Part shown: positions 1-7,971 of the stretch, in pieces
Numbering within the stretch: position 1 is the stretch's first letter
How the letters are laid out: each line of letters opens with the position of its first letter
Source of the DNA: CAZBWS01 sp964495705
Lineage (GTDB): Bacteria > Pseudomonadota > Gammaproteobacteria > HTCC5015
Direction: 5' to 3'
Length of the DNA: 21,422 nucleotides
Assembly: GCA_964495705.1 (NCBI GenBank)
Contig: CAZBWS010000042.1
Coordinates: 1-21,422, forward strand
The notes under the pieces: generated by a model
The model's input: only the letters and a program-made list of their open reading frames with translations
The model's database searches: none
Told to the model about the DNA's origin: nothing
Translations under genes and position numbers: made by a program

Positions 1-1355
1 TGAAGGGGCGAGTATGGAGTGGTCTGAATGTTACCGATTTGAAGAAGAGCGAGCGGGAGGCCACCTATAATGCGAATCATGATCGTTTAACGTGCCTACC
101 TAACCGAGCCCTATTATTTGACCGGCTTGAGCAGGCGATTGCTAACAGTAAGCGAAGTGGTAAAGAGTTAGCGGTTTTGTTCATGGACTTGGACGGCTTT
201 AAGTATGTGAATGACAGCATGGGTCACGACATTGGTGATGATTTACTAAAGGCGGTTGCTAGTCGTCTCCAGTCTGTCATTAGAGAGAAAGATACACTGG
301 CTCGCTTGGGTGGGGATGAGTTTGTTGTGTTATTAGAGGATGTGGGTGCAAAGGCGGCAATTGTAGAGGCGACCGAGCGCATTATGCAGTGCTTTGAAGA
401 GGCCTTTGTACTTAAGGAGAAGGATATTTATGTGGGTACATCGGTAGGTATATCCGTCTACCCTAGTGATGCCATAGATACTGAGGACTTGATCAAAAAA
501 GCAGATTTGGCGATGTACCATGCCAAAAATAAAGGTAGGAAAAACTTCCAGTTTTACAGCAAAAATTTGTCTAGTGCTTCTGATTTTCATTTGTCTATTC
601 GCAATGAGCTGAGCGCAGCTTTTAAGAATAATGAATTTAGTTTGTTTTATCAGCCGAAAGTAAATTTAGCGACGCGTGAAATCGTTGGGGCAGAGGCATT
701 AATTCGTTGGTATAGGGATGGCGAAGTTGTTTCTTCGCCGTTGGAGTTCATTGCCGAGGCCGAGCAAAACGGTATGATTATTCCCATTAGTGAGTGGGTT
801 ATTAAGGAGGTTGGTAAACAGGTAGGCCTCTGGAATTCGCTCGGCTTTTCTGACTTCATTTATGGTATTAATATTTCACCGCAACACTTTCGCAATGGTG
901 ATTTGGTTGAAACACTTCAAGAGGTGATCCGCATTAACGCTGTCCGCCCTGAACAAATCATTATTGAAATTACAGAAGGTACTTTTATTAGTGATGTGGA
1001 TGCGACAATCAGAAAGCTAAATACTTTGCGTGATATAGGGTTTCGTATTGCTGTTGATGATTTTGGAACCGGTTACTCTTCGTTTAACTATTTGAAGAAA
1101 TTGCCTTTAGATATACTCAAAGTTGACCGTGAATTTACCATGGCAGTAAGCCATTCTAAGCAAGACTCGGCACTTGTGGAATCTATCTTGAATATTGCTA
1201 AAATACTCAAACTCTCCGTTGTTGCAGAAGGGGTAGAGGATGAAGCCACAGCAAAAATTCTTGAGAGTTTTGGTTGTGATTATGGACAAGGTTATTGGTA
1301 TAGCAAGCCCCTAGGGATTAATGACTTTGAAGAATTTATTAAAAAGCCCCTTTAA
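1..1355 (+). CDS. GGDEF-EAL cyclic-di-GMP signalling protein, 5' truncated
   Basis: Proteins of this kind make and/or break down cyclic-di-GMP and control the switch between motile and attached life. The reading frame is open from base 3 without a stop, so the gene begins upstream of the window; the TTG at 39 is not a convincing start. The first residues, with VTDLKKSE, look like the end of a PAS domain running into the usual linker before a GGDEF domain. The GGDEF motif is intact at 309-323, with an RxxD inhibitory site (REKD) five residues before it. The EAL domain has EAL at 693-701, DDFGTGYS, LKVD, VAEGVED and a QGY end, the residues expected of an active phosphodiesterase. Both halves may be active, or GGDEF may only sense GTP. 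The next gene is about 240 bases away and probably separately transcribed. Confidence 0.93.
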   Translation, partial: KGRVWSGLNVTDLKKSEREATYNANHDRLTCLPNRALLFDRLEQAIANSKRSGKELAVLFMDLDGFKYVNDSMGHDIGDDLLKAVASRLQSVIREKDTLARLGGDEFVVLLEDVGAKAAIVEATERIMQCFEEAFVLKEKDIYVGTSVGISVYPSDAIDTEDLIKKADLAMYHAKNKGRKNFQFYSKNLSSASDFHLSIRNELSAAFKNNEFSLFYQPKVNLATREIVGAEALIRWYRDGEVVSSPLEFIAEAEQNGMIIPISEWVIKEVGKQVGLWNSLGFSDFIYGINISPQHFRNGDLVETLQEVIRINAVRPEQIIIEITEGTFISDVDATIRKLNTLRDIGFRIAVDDFGTGYSSFNYLKKLPLDILKVDREFTMAVSHSKQDSALVESILNIAKILKLSVVAEGVEDEATAKILESFGCDYGQGYWYSKPLGINDFEEFIKKPL

Positions 1356-1597
1356 CAGGGGGGCGTTCATTACCTATGTGTGAAGTGCGCTTGTTCGTTA
1401 GTTTAACCCACATTTTCTCCATAGTTACCCTTTAGCCTATATACATTCAGGAAGACAGCCTGTCTTTCGATAAAATAATAGTTGACAAATGCTCATATAT
1501 GAGTGAAATTGAATCACCTGCTTTACGGGTGTCTCCTCAATTGGTTATCCATATAAAGCTAAATAAATCGTTAATTTCAAACATGAGAAGTAAAATT
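1356..1597 (+). promoter_or_regulatory. Control region upstream of the NLP-lectin gene, with two perfect palindromes
   Basis: This gene-free stretch holds a perfect 7+1+7 palindrome at 1452-1466 (AAGACAG-C-CTGTCTT), a TTGACA hexamer at 1482-1487 and a perfect 12-base palindrome at 1492-1503 (CTCATATATGAG). No good -10 box lies 16-18 bases after the TTGACA, so calling it a -35 element is uncertain. The first palindrome has too small a loop to be a good RNA hairpin and fits a dimeric repressor or activator site better. A six-pair hairpin with one G-T pair is possible at 1515-1531. That these are operators is inference from symmetry and position only. Confidence 0.3.
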
Positions 1598-3280
1598 ATG
1601 ATAAAAATTAAAGGCTTACTTACGGCGGCTCAAACTGTTAAATCTACACAGGCAGTCGGTTTTGCATTGGCATTACTCGGTTCAGTTACTACATCAGCTC
1701 ACGCTGATGAGTTTCCAGCTCTTGACGAAGCTTATAAAAGCATCCCTGATGCGACTGCTGTCAATCAAATTGATGCATATTCACCGATATTTGATTTTGA
1801 TGGTGACGGATGTTATCCCGCTGCGGCTATCAGCCGTACAGGTAATCAAAATGGTGGACTGAGTACGTCTGGAACAATTACAGGTGGTTGCCGTTCGGGT
1901 AATTTCTTAGATGTATCAAATACTTATCATAGATATGTAATTCAAGTTGAAAATGGCGTTGAGTATTCGGCACATCTTTATGACATGTATTTTGAAAAAG
2001 ATCAGGCGACGAATTATTTTGGTGGCGGGCATCGACATGATGTAGAGACGGTTATTATCTATTTGACTGACCGCGTACCAACTCATATGGCCGTTAGTGC
2101 CCATGGCGATTATACGCGCCGAGCTTGGAGCGATTTAGACACAGTGGGTTCACACCCTAAAGTGGTTTATCACAAAGATGGTGTTTTAACGCATGCTTTT
2201 AGACATGCTACTGACAGCAGCGCAGAAAACGCTTATGGAGAATGGGTGTTACCCAGTGTCGTTAGCTGGTATGAAATGGCCGGTGACGGGGTTGATAACG
2301 CAGAGATGATCAACCTCTTCAATAGTGCTGGCTATGGCAGTGCTAGCTTCAAGTTCAAAGATTCAAATTTTATCAGAACGATTAATGATTCTGATGCCTT
2401 ACCTAGTGGCTACCCTGCATTCACTCAAGCCAGTGCAGACCAATCAAAAACGGGTAATAACCTTCAAGATAGCGTTGTTGTTCAGTGGCTTAATCACGCC
2501 GAATACAGCATAACAGAAGCAACGGGTCCCACTATTGGTCGCTATGTTAGAGTTTCTCACCCAACATCAGAGTCACTAGCTCTTGCCGAAGTAGAAGTGA
2601 TTGATATCTATGGCAATAACGCTGCTTTAGGTCAAATTGCGACGCAGTCTAGTACGGCTTATTCTGGTGTTGCTAGCCGAGCAGTTGATGGAAATACTAA
2701 TGGTTTATATAGAAATAACTCAGTAACCCATACCTCTGGCGGCGCTTCTGATGCTTGGTGGTTAGTAGATCTTGGCAGCGATATCGAAATTGCTGAAATT
2801 CGTGTCTACAATCGAACTGACTCTTGCTGTATAGCTCGACTGAATGATGCTCAGGTAGAGATCATCGAAGAAGACGTGAAGGTGGAATGGATAAACCATG
2901 CTGAATATACGCAAACAGATCTTATAGGCCCCAGCACTGGTCGCTATGTTACGGTCTCTCATCCAACCTCAGATGCGCTAAGCCTTGCTGAAGTACAAGT
3001 GATTGATATTTATGGTAATAACGTGGCATTAGGTAAAGCGACTTCACAGTCTAGTACGGCTCATTCTGGTGTTTCTAGCCGAGCGGTTGATGGCAATACT
3101 AGTGGTCGATATAGTCAAGGTTCAGTAACCCATACCGCTGGTGGCGTTTCTGCAGCTTGGTGGACGGTGGATCTTGGTAGTGATGTGAAAATCGCCGAAA
3201 TTCGTGTCTACAACCGAACAGACTCTTGCTGTACTACTCGACTCAATGACGCTGTAGTGGAAGTTACTGCAGAAGACTAA
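1598..3280 (+). CDS. Secreted Nep1-like (NPP1 family) protein with two F-type-lectin-like domains
   Basis: Nep1-like proteins are secreted cytolysins; the studied ones bind sphingolipids of plant membranes. I place the start at the ATG at 1598, which has GAGAAG seven bases upstream and begins a clear signal peptide (cut after SAHA, about residue 36 of 560). In-frame ATGs at 1499 and 1583 have no such site. Residues about 41-275 form the NPP1 domain, with DGCYPA, a second Cys in GGCRSG, SNTYHR, YFEKD and the hallmark GHRHDVE at 144-150, where the usual Trp before Glu is Val but the metal-site His, Asp and Glu are kept. Residues 293-426 and 427-560 are two discoidin/F-type-lectin copies, each with a His in VTHT and NRTDSCC..RLNDA, the fucose-binding Arg-x-Asp, vicinal Cys pair and second Arg, with one extra Ser after the Asp. 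Target cell and sugar are unknown. Confidence 0.88.
   Translation: MIKIKGLLTAAQTVKSTQAVGFALALLGSVTTSAHADEFPALDEAYKSIPDATAVNQIDAYSPIFDFDGDGCYPAAAISRTGNQNGGLSTSGTITGGCRSGNFLDVSNTYHRYVIQVENGVEYSAHLYDMYFEKDQATNYFGGGHRHDVETVIIYLTDRVPTHMAVSAHGDYTRRAWSDLDTVGSHPKVVYHKDGVLTHAFRHATDSSAENAYGEWVLPSVVSWYEMAGDGVDNAEMINLFNSAGYGSASFKFKDSNFIRTINDSDALPSGYPAFTQASADQSKTGNNLQDSVVVQWLNHAEYSITEATGPTIGRYVRVSHPTSESLALAEVEVIDIYGNNAALGQIATQSSTAYSGVASRAVDGNTNGLYRNNSVTHTSGGASDAWWLVDLGSDIEIAEIRVYNRTDSCCIARLNDAQVEIIEEDVKVEWINHAEYTQTDLIGPSTGRYVTVSHPTSDALSLAEVQVIDIYGNNVALGKATSQSSTAHSGVSSRAVDGNTSGRYSQGSVTHTAGGVSAAWWTVDLGSDVKIAEIRVYNRTDSCCTTRLNDAVVEVTAED
2474..3277 (+). repeat. In-gene tandem duplication, two 402-base lectin modules
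   Basis: Copy 1 is 2474-2875 and copy 2 is 2876-3277, each 134 codons, with the stop codon directly after. A hand alignment without gaps gives roughly 70 percent identical residues. The sugar-site residues, the Cys pair and the DIYGNN and SRAVDGNT segments are kept in both, while the surface segment after SRAVDGNT differs most. Some stretches are near-identical in DNA. This points to an internal duplication followed by divergence. Confidence 0.9.
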
Positions 3281-3595
3281 TTGAGAAGAAAATTGATAGG
3301 GTTGTTTTTATACCTTATCGTCGAGTTAGAAAGCCCCGCTCTTAGCGGGGCTTTTTCATGAGAAAAAGATCATACTGCCTGGCTGCGCAATACTCCCGCT
3401 GCCCTTATCTGCTGTATAGCGCCAGGTCGCTTATTCACTGTTCAGGCCATAAAAAGTATCTTTAGTGAGCTTTGATTACATTTTCTTTGAAAGCGGCTAT
3501 TATTTTTTTAAATCGATTAATTTAAAGCGAGTGATTATTACATTTGATATAAAGATTTTGTATTCTACCTCTACTTAAAGAAAAGGGGTCTACCT
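3281..3595. other. Intergenic region, 315 bases, without a gene
   Basis: It holds the terminator of the NLP-lectin gene at its left end. The U-tract of that terminator could alternatively pair in CTTTTTC-ATGA-GAAAAAG (3351-3368). The right half is strongly AT-rich and contains an inverted repeat TTTAAAT-6-ATTTAAA (3507-3526), a possible protein-binding site before the lipin-like gene. No convincing sigma-70 promoter pair and no small reading frame with a good ribosome site were found. Confidence 0.5.
3331..3356 (+). terminator. Rho-independent terminator of the NLP-lectin gene
   Basis: A perfect ten-pair stem AAGCCCCGCT / AGCGGGGCTT with the loop CTT is followed by a run of T, 50 bases after the stop codon of the upstream gene. 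This is a textbook intrinsic terminator and makes the NLP-lectin gene a single-gene transcript at its 3' end. Confidence 0.93.
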
Positions 3596-4639
3596 ATGAA
3601 TCTACCTAAAATTGGCTTATTAATTGTACTATTCTGCTCAAAGTCAGCACTTGCTGGTGGCGGCTCTCCTGCTGAATATACTCCTCCAGTTGAAAACGAT
3701 AGTGTCGCTGCGATTGCCTATGATGGTTGTACGGCTTATGACATTGTTACTGGGGCACCAGATTTCCTTGGGCCGTCTGAGCAAGGCTTTCGTCACACGG
3801 CGAGTAGCTTAAGCAGTAATTTATATACACCTCAGCATATGATTTACGATGAGCTAGTTAATGCGGGCGAGTCCACGGTGGTAACCGGTAAGTTTGACTA
3901 CGACTTGGTTTTGCATAAAGACCTAGAAGACGAGTATATTCACGCGTATATATTTGGTACTGGAATGACTACATGGGATTACTTGGGGCGTTACACCACT
4001 GATAGCGACGGGCAAGTGTTTGTTAATGTGGCTGGACGCCCAACAGGCGATTATATTGTGCGTATGGTAGCTGAAGGTGACCAATCACAGGTTGATGGCT
4101 ATTTGAGTGTACGTGAGCAAAATCGTCAGGCTGTTATCTTTGATATTGATGGTACTTTGACTTTATCTGATGCTGAACAGATTGGTGACTATGTAGGAAT
4201 TTCTACAGCACAAGCTTTCTACTTTGCAAGAGAGACGGTGCAGGCTTATCGTGAGAAAGGTTATCAGCTAGTGTTTTTAACCGCACGTCCTTATTGGATG
4301 GCGAAAGGTTCACGTGAATGGTTACGCAATGAAATGCAGCAATCTGATTGGCATTTACGTTTAAATGCAGATGGCGAAATACCCTCAAGCTTTGGTGGCC
4401 ATGCAGAGTATAAACGTGATTATATTAATAAGCTGAAATCTGAAGGCTTAGATATTGTGCGTGCGTATGGCAATGCTTCTACAGATATTGAGGCCTATGA
4501 AGAGGCAGGAATCCCTAAGTCAGAAACATATATTATCGGTGATAACGCAGGTGATGAAGGAACTCAAGATGTAGGTTCTGATTATTCTCAGCACTTTTTA
4601 AATGTGGTTCAAAACACGCCTAACGCGGCTTGTAAATAA
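3596..4639 (+). CDS. Secreted lipin-like (LNS2) HAD phosphatase
   Basis: The LNS2 domain is the catalytic HAD-fold domain of lipins, the Mg-dependent phosphatidate phosphatases. A signal peptide covers residues 1-20 (cut after SALA), so the protein is exported; the mature protein begins GGGSPA. Residues about 30-170 form a domain I do not recognise, probably beta-rich. The HAD domain runs from about 178 to 335: FDIDGTLT gives the nucleophile D183 and acid D185, LTARP gives motif II T229, K273 is a candidate motif III lysine, and YGNASTD and IGDNAGDE supply acidic motif IV residues. The order matches lipins, where similar segments read DIDGT, SAR and GN..TD..YK..GIP. A GGGG-containing ribosome site lies seven bases before the ATG. 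Phosphatidate as substrate is inferred from the family; another phosphomonoester is possible. Confidence 0.85.
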   Translation: MNLPKIGLLIVLFCSKSALAGGGSPAEYTPPVENDSVAAIAYDGCTAYDIVTGAPDFLGPSEQGFRHTASSLSSNLYTPQHMIYDELVNAGESTVVTGKFDYDLVLHKDLEDEYIHAYIFGTGMTTWDYLGRYTTDSDGQVFVNVAGRPTGDYIVRMVAEGDQSQVDGYLSVREQNRQAVIFDIDGTLTLSDAEQIGDYVGISTAQAFYFARETVQAYREKGYQLVFLTARPYWMAKGSREWLRNEMQQSDWHLRLNADGEIPSSFGGHAEYKRDYINKLKSEGLDIVRAYGNASTDIEAYEEAGIPKSETYIIGDNAGDEGTQDVGSDYSQHFLNVVQNTPNAACK

Positions 4640-4652
4640 ATAGTAAAAATTA

Positions 4653-4720
4653 ATTTTTTAAAGTACTTATCAATGCGGATAAGCTGTCAGCTTATCCGCA
4701 TTCACGATAGTTTAAAAAAT
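4653..4720. repeat. Nested palindrome between convergent genes, with an inverted ATGCGGATA pair
   Basis: The core is a perfect 15+1+15 palindrome at 4672-4702, AATGCGGATAAGCTG, one T, then its complement. Outside it lies a second perfect inverted repeat of ten bases, ATTTTTTAAA at 4653-4662 and TTTAAAAAAT at 4711-4720, separated from the core by nine and eight bases. It sits between the ends of two convergent genes and could act as a two-way terminator, although no T-run directly follows the core stem. The core carries two opposed copies of a 9-mer that recurs in the window. Confidence 0.9.
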
Positions 4721-4744
4721 ACAGTGATCACGACGGCTTTAAGT

Positions 4745-5758
4745 CTATTTGATCACAGGATGTGAAAAATGTAGTTTAGTATCACAGCTCATAGATACGG
4801 TAGACTCACTTAATTCTAATTTTCCGATAAGCTCCCACTGTGCATCTAATTTACCCTTGGTGGTGTGATTGGCAGCCAATATATCCCAGCTTAATCGTCC
4901 CTTGGGGTAATGTGTTAGGTCTAATTCATCGCGGAAGTCATTTTGATCTACTTTCGGCGTACCTTTAGTGACTCTAAGCCGTAACCAATGAGGTGCGATT
5001 ACCTTAGAAATAGCGGTGCCATCTGAGCTGACTTCAGCGAGCTGTGAAATAGGGCGAAAGCGAGCATCGGCTTTTTTGTGACTATAGATCTTATCAGCTT
5101 TTTCTAAATCACTTTCGAGACGCTTAGCCGTTAACCACTGGCTGATGGGAGGCAGTGAACCCAATTGGGGCTGGTTGTCTAGTTCTAGGTCTAAAACGTA
5201 TTTAGTTTTTATGCCGCCGAGTGAGTGCATAAGGAAAATATTTTGAGTATCTAGAGGCTTTGTTGCATCTTGTTCTAAGAAAATCTTAATCGCAATAGCA
5301 AAAGCTCGCTTATCACGCTGTTTTGTACCACTTAAAGAAACGGATGCTCGAGCTAATATAGCTTGCTTAGTATTCGCTGTGTATAAACCTGTGTAGGGGC
5401 TGTTTTCATTGATGCTCCATTGGCCCGAGAAGCAAATACCATTGGCTTGAAGCAATTTTTGACCTGCAGGAAAATCAATTAGATCCTCCTGCGAAGTTAA
5501 TGTTCTTTTGGCATCATTAAGTAATAAATTAGTATCCCCTTGCTTAAATAGTGAGCGTTTTACTTTGTATTGCGGTAGAACCTTGTATGGGTCTTTGAAT
5601 ACCTGTTTTTTGATATGCTCAAAATAATCATTACTATTTTCCAAGCCCAAAGCAGAACCCACATTGGGGTGGCTGATGAAGAGAGCGAATAGCGCATACG
5701 CAAGTGCTTTTGAAAGATATATCAGAAAACGATTTAGTTTATGGAAACTATTAAGCAT
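4745..5758 (-). CDS. Exported protein of unknown function, distantly catalase-like
   Basis: The 337-residue product has a hydrophobic segment at residues 11-29, a signal peptide or membrane anchor. The body has segments that recall the start of the catalase barrel: NGICFSGQWSI, then ILARASVSLSG, then a KRAFAIAIKIF stretch corresponding to the RGFAVKFYT of catalases, then NIFLMHSLGG. FRDELDL, and LHFSHP near the end, resemble a group of uncharacterised bacterial proteins related to catalase that I recall only in outline. The distal His of catalases is not visible (the segment reads QANGIC), and I see no R-xxx-Y heme-ligand motif, so catalase activity is unlikely. It is divergent from the radical SAM gene with 62 bases between. 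Upstream of the ATG there is no strong ribosome site. Confidence 0.55.
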   Translation of the reverse strand: MLNSFHKLNRFLIYLSKALAYALFALFISHPNVGSALGLENSNDYFEHIKKQVFKDPYKVLPQYKVKRSLFKQGDTNLLLNDAKRTLTSQEDLIDFPAGQKLLQANGICFSGQWSINENSPYTGLYTANTKQAILARASVSLSGTKQRDKRAFAIAIKIFLEQDATKPLDTQNIFLMHSLGGIKTKYVLDLELDNQPQLGSLPPISQWLTAKRLESDLEKADKIYSHKKADARFRPISQLAEVSSDGTAISKVIAPHWLRLRVTKGTPKVDQNDFRDELDLTHYPKGRLSWDILAANHTTKGKLDAQWELIGKLELSESTVSMSCDTKLHFSHPVIK

Positions 5759-5820
5759 GGTTAGAGTCTCAGCCTACAAATATCAAAATTAACATATAGA
5801 GTTTAGGATTTAAGTATTCG

Positions 5821-7131
5821 ATGAATAGTTCACGCCAGCAGCAGCTTCAATATACTCGCCAGCGTATGGGAGAACATTTTACCCAAAATCAATTACTAGG
5901 TAGGACACATACTATAGGTTGTGTCGCGGTGGAAATCACGCAGAAGTGTAATTTAGATTGCACCTTATGCTACCTGTCAGAGCATTCACAAGCAGTTAAA
6001 GACATTCCTATACAAGAGGTGTTTAGGCGTTTGGATGAAGTTCTGGCTCACTATGGTTCCGGTACCAGTGTGCAAATTACTGGCGGTGACCCCACGCTGC
6101 GTAAGCATCGTGAGTTGATTGAAATTGTGGAATATGCGGCTAATTTAGGCCTTTACCCTGCGCTATTTACGAATGGTATATCCGCTACACGAGAGTTATT
6201 AACCAAATTAGCCGGAGTGGGGCTTAAGGATGTTGCCTTTCATGTTGACACAACCCAAGAGCGTAAGGGCTTTGCCAATGAACATGATTTGAATGCTATT
6301 AGGAGTGAGTATATCGAACGCTGTAAAGGCCTGGGTTTGATGGTTATTTTTAACACGACATTACACACAGGAAATTTTCAAGACCTGCCCGATATGATCA
6401 AATTCTTCACTGATAACTCATCGCAAGTGAGCTTTGCCTCTTTTCAATTGCAGGCAGAAACAGGGCGAGGAGAGTGGGGGGCAAGGGATGACTGTATTGA
6501 CCCCGTTAGTACTAAGCGGTCTATTGAGCGTGCACTCAACAAGGCCTTACCTTGGGATAAAGTACGTATTGGTCACCATCGCTGTCATAGTTATATGCCT
6601 ACACTGGTTGTTAATGGCACTATTTATTCAGTCGTAGATGATGAGGATTTGTTCGCACGCTTTATCGATGACTTTGCTGATGTGAGTGCAACTCGTCAAG
6701 ACGGTATGCAAGAAATAGTGGTTAGCTACGCTAAGGCCTTATTGAGGCGCCCTGTATGGATTCCATTACTTTTAAAGGCAAGTCTTAAGAAGCTCTATGA
6801 AATGAAATGGGACTTAATTAAAGCTAAGGGAAAGGTGCACAAGCTGTCATTTTTTATTCAAAATTTTATGGATGCAAATGCCTTAGAAGACGATCGAGTA
6901 GCAGCGTGTTCGTTTATGGTTATGACGGCTAAAGGCCCGGTTTCCATGTGTGAACACAATGCGCATCGAGATGAGTACATATTACAGCCATTACACTTTG
7001 TGAATGCCGCGGGGGAGACCCAAAAATATGAACCGATTAAAGTTAGCTCAAACACTTTAGAGCCTTTAGAAATCCCCCTGTTGAGGGATGATAGTGTTTT
7101 AAAAAGCGCTTGTGGTGGTTGCAGCCGCTAG
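5821..7131 (+). CDS. Radical SAM enzyme with extra C-terminal cysteines, substrate unknown
   Basis: Residues 43-50 carry CNLDCTLC, the CxxxCxxC that binds the radical-generating 4Fe-4S cluster, and GGDPT at 88-92 corresponds to the SAM-binding GGE motif. The first 230 residues fit the MoaA/PqqE-like radical SAM core. The C-terminal half contains Cys 225, 255, 363, 377, 431 and 434, ending in CGGCSR, which suggests one or two auxiliary iron-sulfur clusters as in SPASM or twitch proteins. Such proteins modify peptides, cofactors or lipids. The next gene starts 28 bases after the stop and is a DUF547 protein, so the two probably form an operon. The ribosome site is poor (AGGA about 12 bases upstream). 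The family is clear; the reaction cannot be named. Confidence 0.85.
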   Translation: MNSSRQQQLQYTRQRMGEHFTQNQLLGRTHTIGCVAVEITQKCNLDCTLCYLSEHSQAVKDIPIQEVFRRLDEVLAHYGSGTSVQITGGDPTLRKHRELIEIVEYAANLGLYPALFTNGISATRELLTKLAGVGLKDVAFHVDTTQERKGFANEHDLNAIRSEYIERCKGLGLMVIFNTTLHTGNFQDLPDMIKFFTDNSSQVSFASFQLQAETGRGEWGARDDCIDPVSTKRSIERALNKALPWDKVRIGHHRCHSYMPTLVVNGTIYSVVDDEDLFARFIDDFADVSATRQDGMQEIVVSYAKALLRRPVWIPLLLKASLKKLYEMKWDLIKAKGKVHKLSFFIQNFMDANALEDDRVAACSFMVMTAKGPVSMCEHNAHRDEYILQPLHFVNAAGETQKYEPIKVSSNTLEPLEIPLLRDDSVLKSACGGCSR

Positions 7132-7159
7132 CACAACCCAGACGGAAAATGAGAATATC

Positions 7160-7921
7160 ATGTTTATACGAGTTTTATTGATTGCTGTTTTTTTACTTTT
7201 TAGTGCAAATAGTTTTGCACAAACACAAGGGGAATACGATACCGCTGTAAAGAACTGGGCCTATGTTTTGGAAAACTACGTTGATGAGGAAGGGCGGACG
7301 GATTTTAAACGCCTTTCAAATCAATTGTCTGAGCTGCAGCAGGTGGTGGATTTTATAGCGTCTACTAGCCCGCGCACACACCCTGATTTATTCCCCACAG
7401 CAGACGCTGTATTGGCTTATCATATTAATACCTATAATGCCTTGGCCATGTATGGTGTGATTAATAAGGGGATACCAAAGGGCTTTACCAGTTTGTTTTC
7501 AAGGGCGGCCTTTTTTAAATTTAGACGTGTAGTGATAGGCAATAAAAAAACCAATTTATATGACTATGAAAATAAAGTCATACGCCCCCTAGGGGATGCG
7601 CGCTCACACTTTGCATTGAATTGCATGGTTAAGGATTGCCCGCGTTTGCCCCAGACCCCGTTTACTGAGCAGGGCTTAAATGAACAGCTCGATAAAGTGG
7701 CATGGGAATTTTTTTCTAAACCTAAGCACTTTTATTTAAATGCAGATAAAAAAATCGCCTTCGTCTCGGCCATCTTAAAATTCTATACAAAAGACTTTGT
7801 TAAGTCAGGCAAAACCAAACATCTTGCCCAATACATAAATAACTACCTGAATGAGCCTGTACCCAGTGACTATAAAATTAAATATATTGATTACGACTGG
7901 CGTATCAATAAGCAGCCATAG
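7160..7921 (+). CDS. Exported DUF547 family protein
   Basis: I start the gene at the ATG at 7160. It has GAG six bases upstream, lies 28 bases past the radical SAM stop, and begins a clean signal peptide ending NSFA, about residue 20 of 253. An upstream in-frame start would overlap the previous gene and put a non-signal sequence in front. DUF547 landmarks are HINTYNALAMYG, a DYE.K.IRPL stretch, SHFALNCMVKDCPRLP with its two Cys, and LNEQLDKVAWEFF. The protein should act in the periplasm or outside. The biochemical role of the family is unknown to me. Pairing with a radical SAM gene hints at a shared pathway, but this is inference. Confidence 0.85.
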   Translation: MFIRVLLIAVFLLFSANSFAQTQGEYDTAVKNWAYVLENYVDEEGRTDFKRLSNQLSELQQVVDFIASTSPRTHPDLFPTADAVLAYHINTYNALAMYGVINKGIPKGFTSLFSRAAFFKFRRVVIGNKKTNLYDYENKVIRPLGDARSHFALNCMVKDCPRLPQTPFTEQGLNEQLDKVAWEFFSKPKHFYLNADKKIAFVSAILKFYTKDFVKSGKTKHLAQYINNYLNEPVPSDYKIKYIDYDWRINKQP

Positions 7922-7927
7922 TTAGGC

Positions 7928-7964
7928 TATGCGGATAGGTTGGTGCTGATAGGCTATCCGCATA
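7928..7964. repeat. Inverted ATGCGGATA pair between convergent genes, probable two-way terminator
   Basis: A perfect eleven-pair stem TATGCGGATAG / CTATCCGCATA encloses a 15-base loop. It starts seven bases after the stop codon of the DUF547 gene and ends eight bases before the end of the convergent copper-protein gene. No T-run follows, so termination would be by the strong stem alone. The arms share the nine-base core with the palindrome at 4672-4702, but loop and flanks are unrelated, so this is not a copied mobile element. Confidence 0.85.
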
Positions 7965-7971
7965 CAGTGCA

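Noticed and set aside
1346..1364. GCCCC...GGGGC hairpin at the end of the GGDEF-EAL gene as a terminator
   Set aside because: The stem overlaps the stop codon, is only five pairs long with a nine-base loop, and no T-run follows.
1499..1597. Longer NLP-lectin protein starting at the ATG at 1499
   Set aside because: It would place 33 polar residues in front of a clear signal peptide, with no ribosome site, and the ATG lies inside a palindrome that looks regulatory.
7112..7159. Upstream start for the DUF547 gene overlapping the radical SAM end
   Set aside because: The extra 16 residues precede a clean signal peptide and use the coding sequence of the previous gene in another frame.
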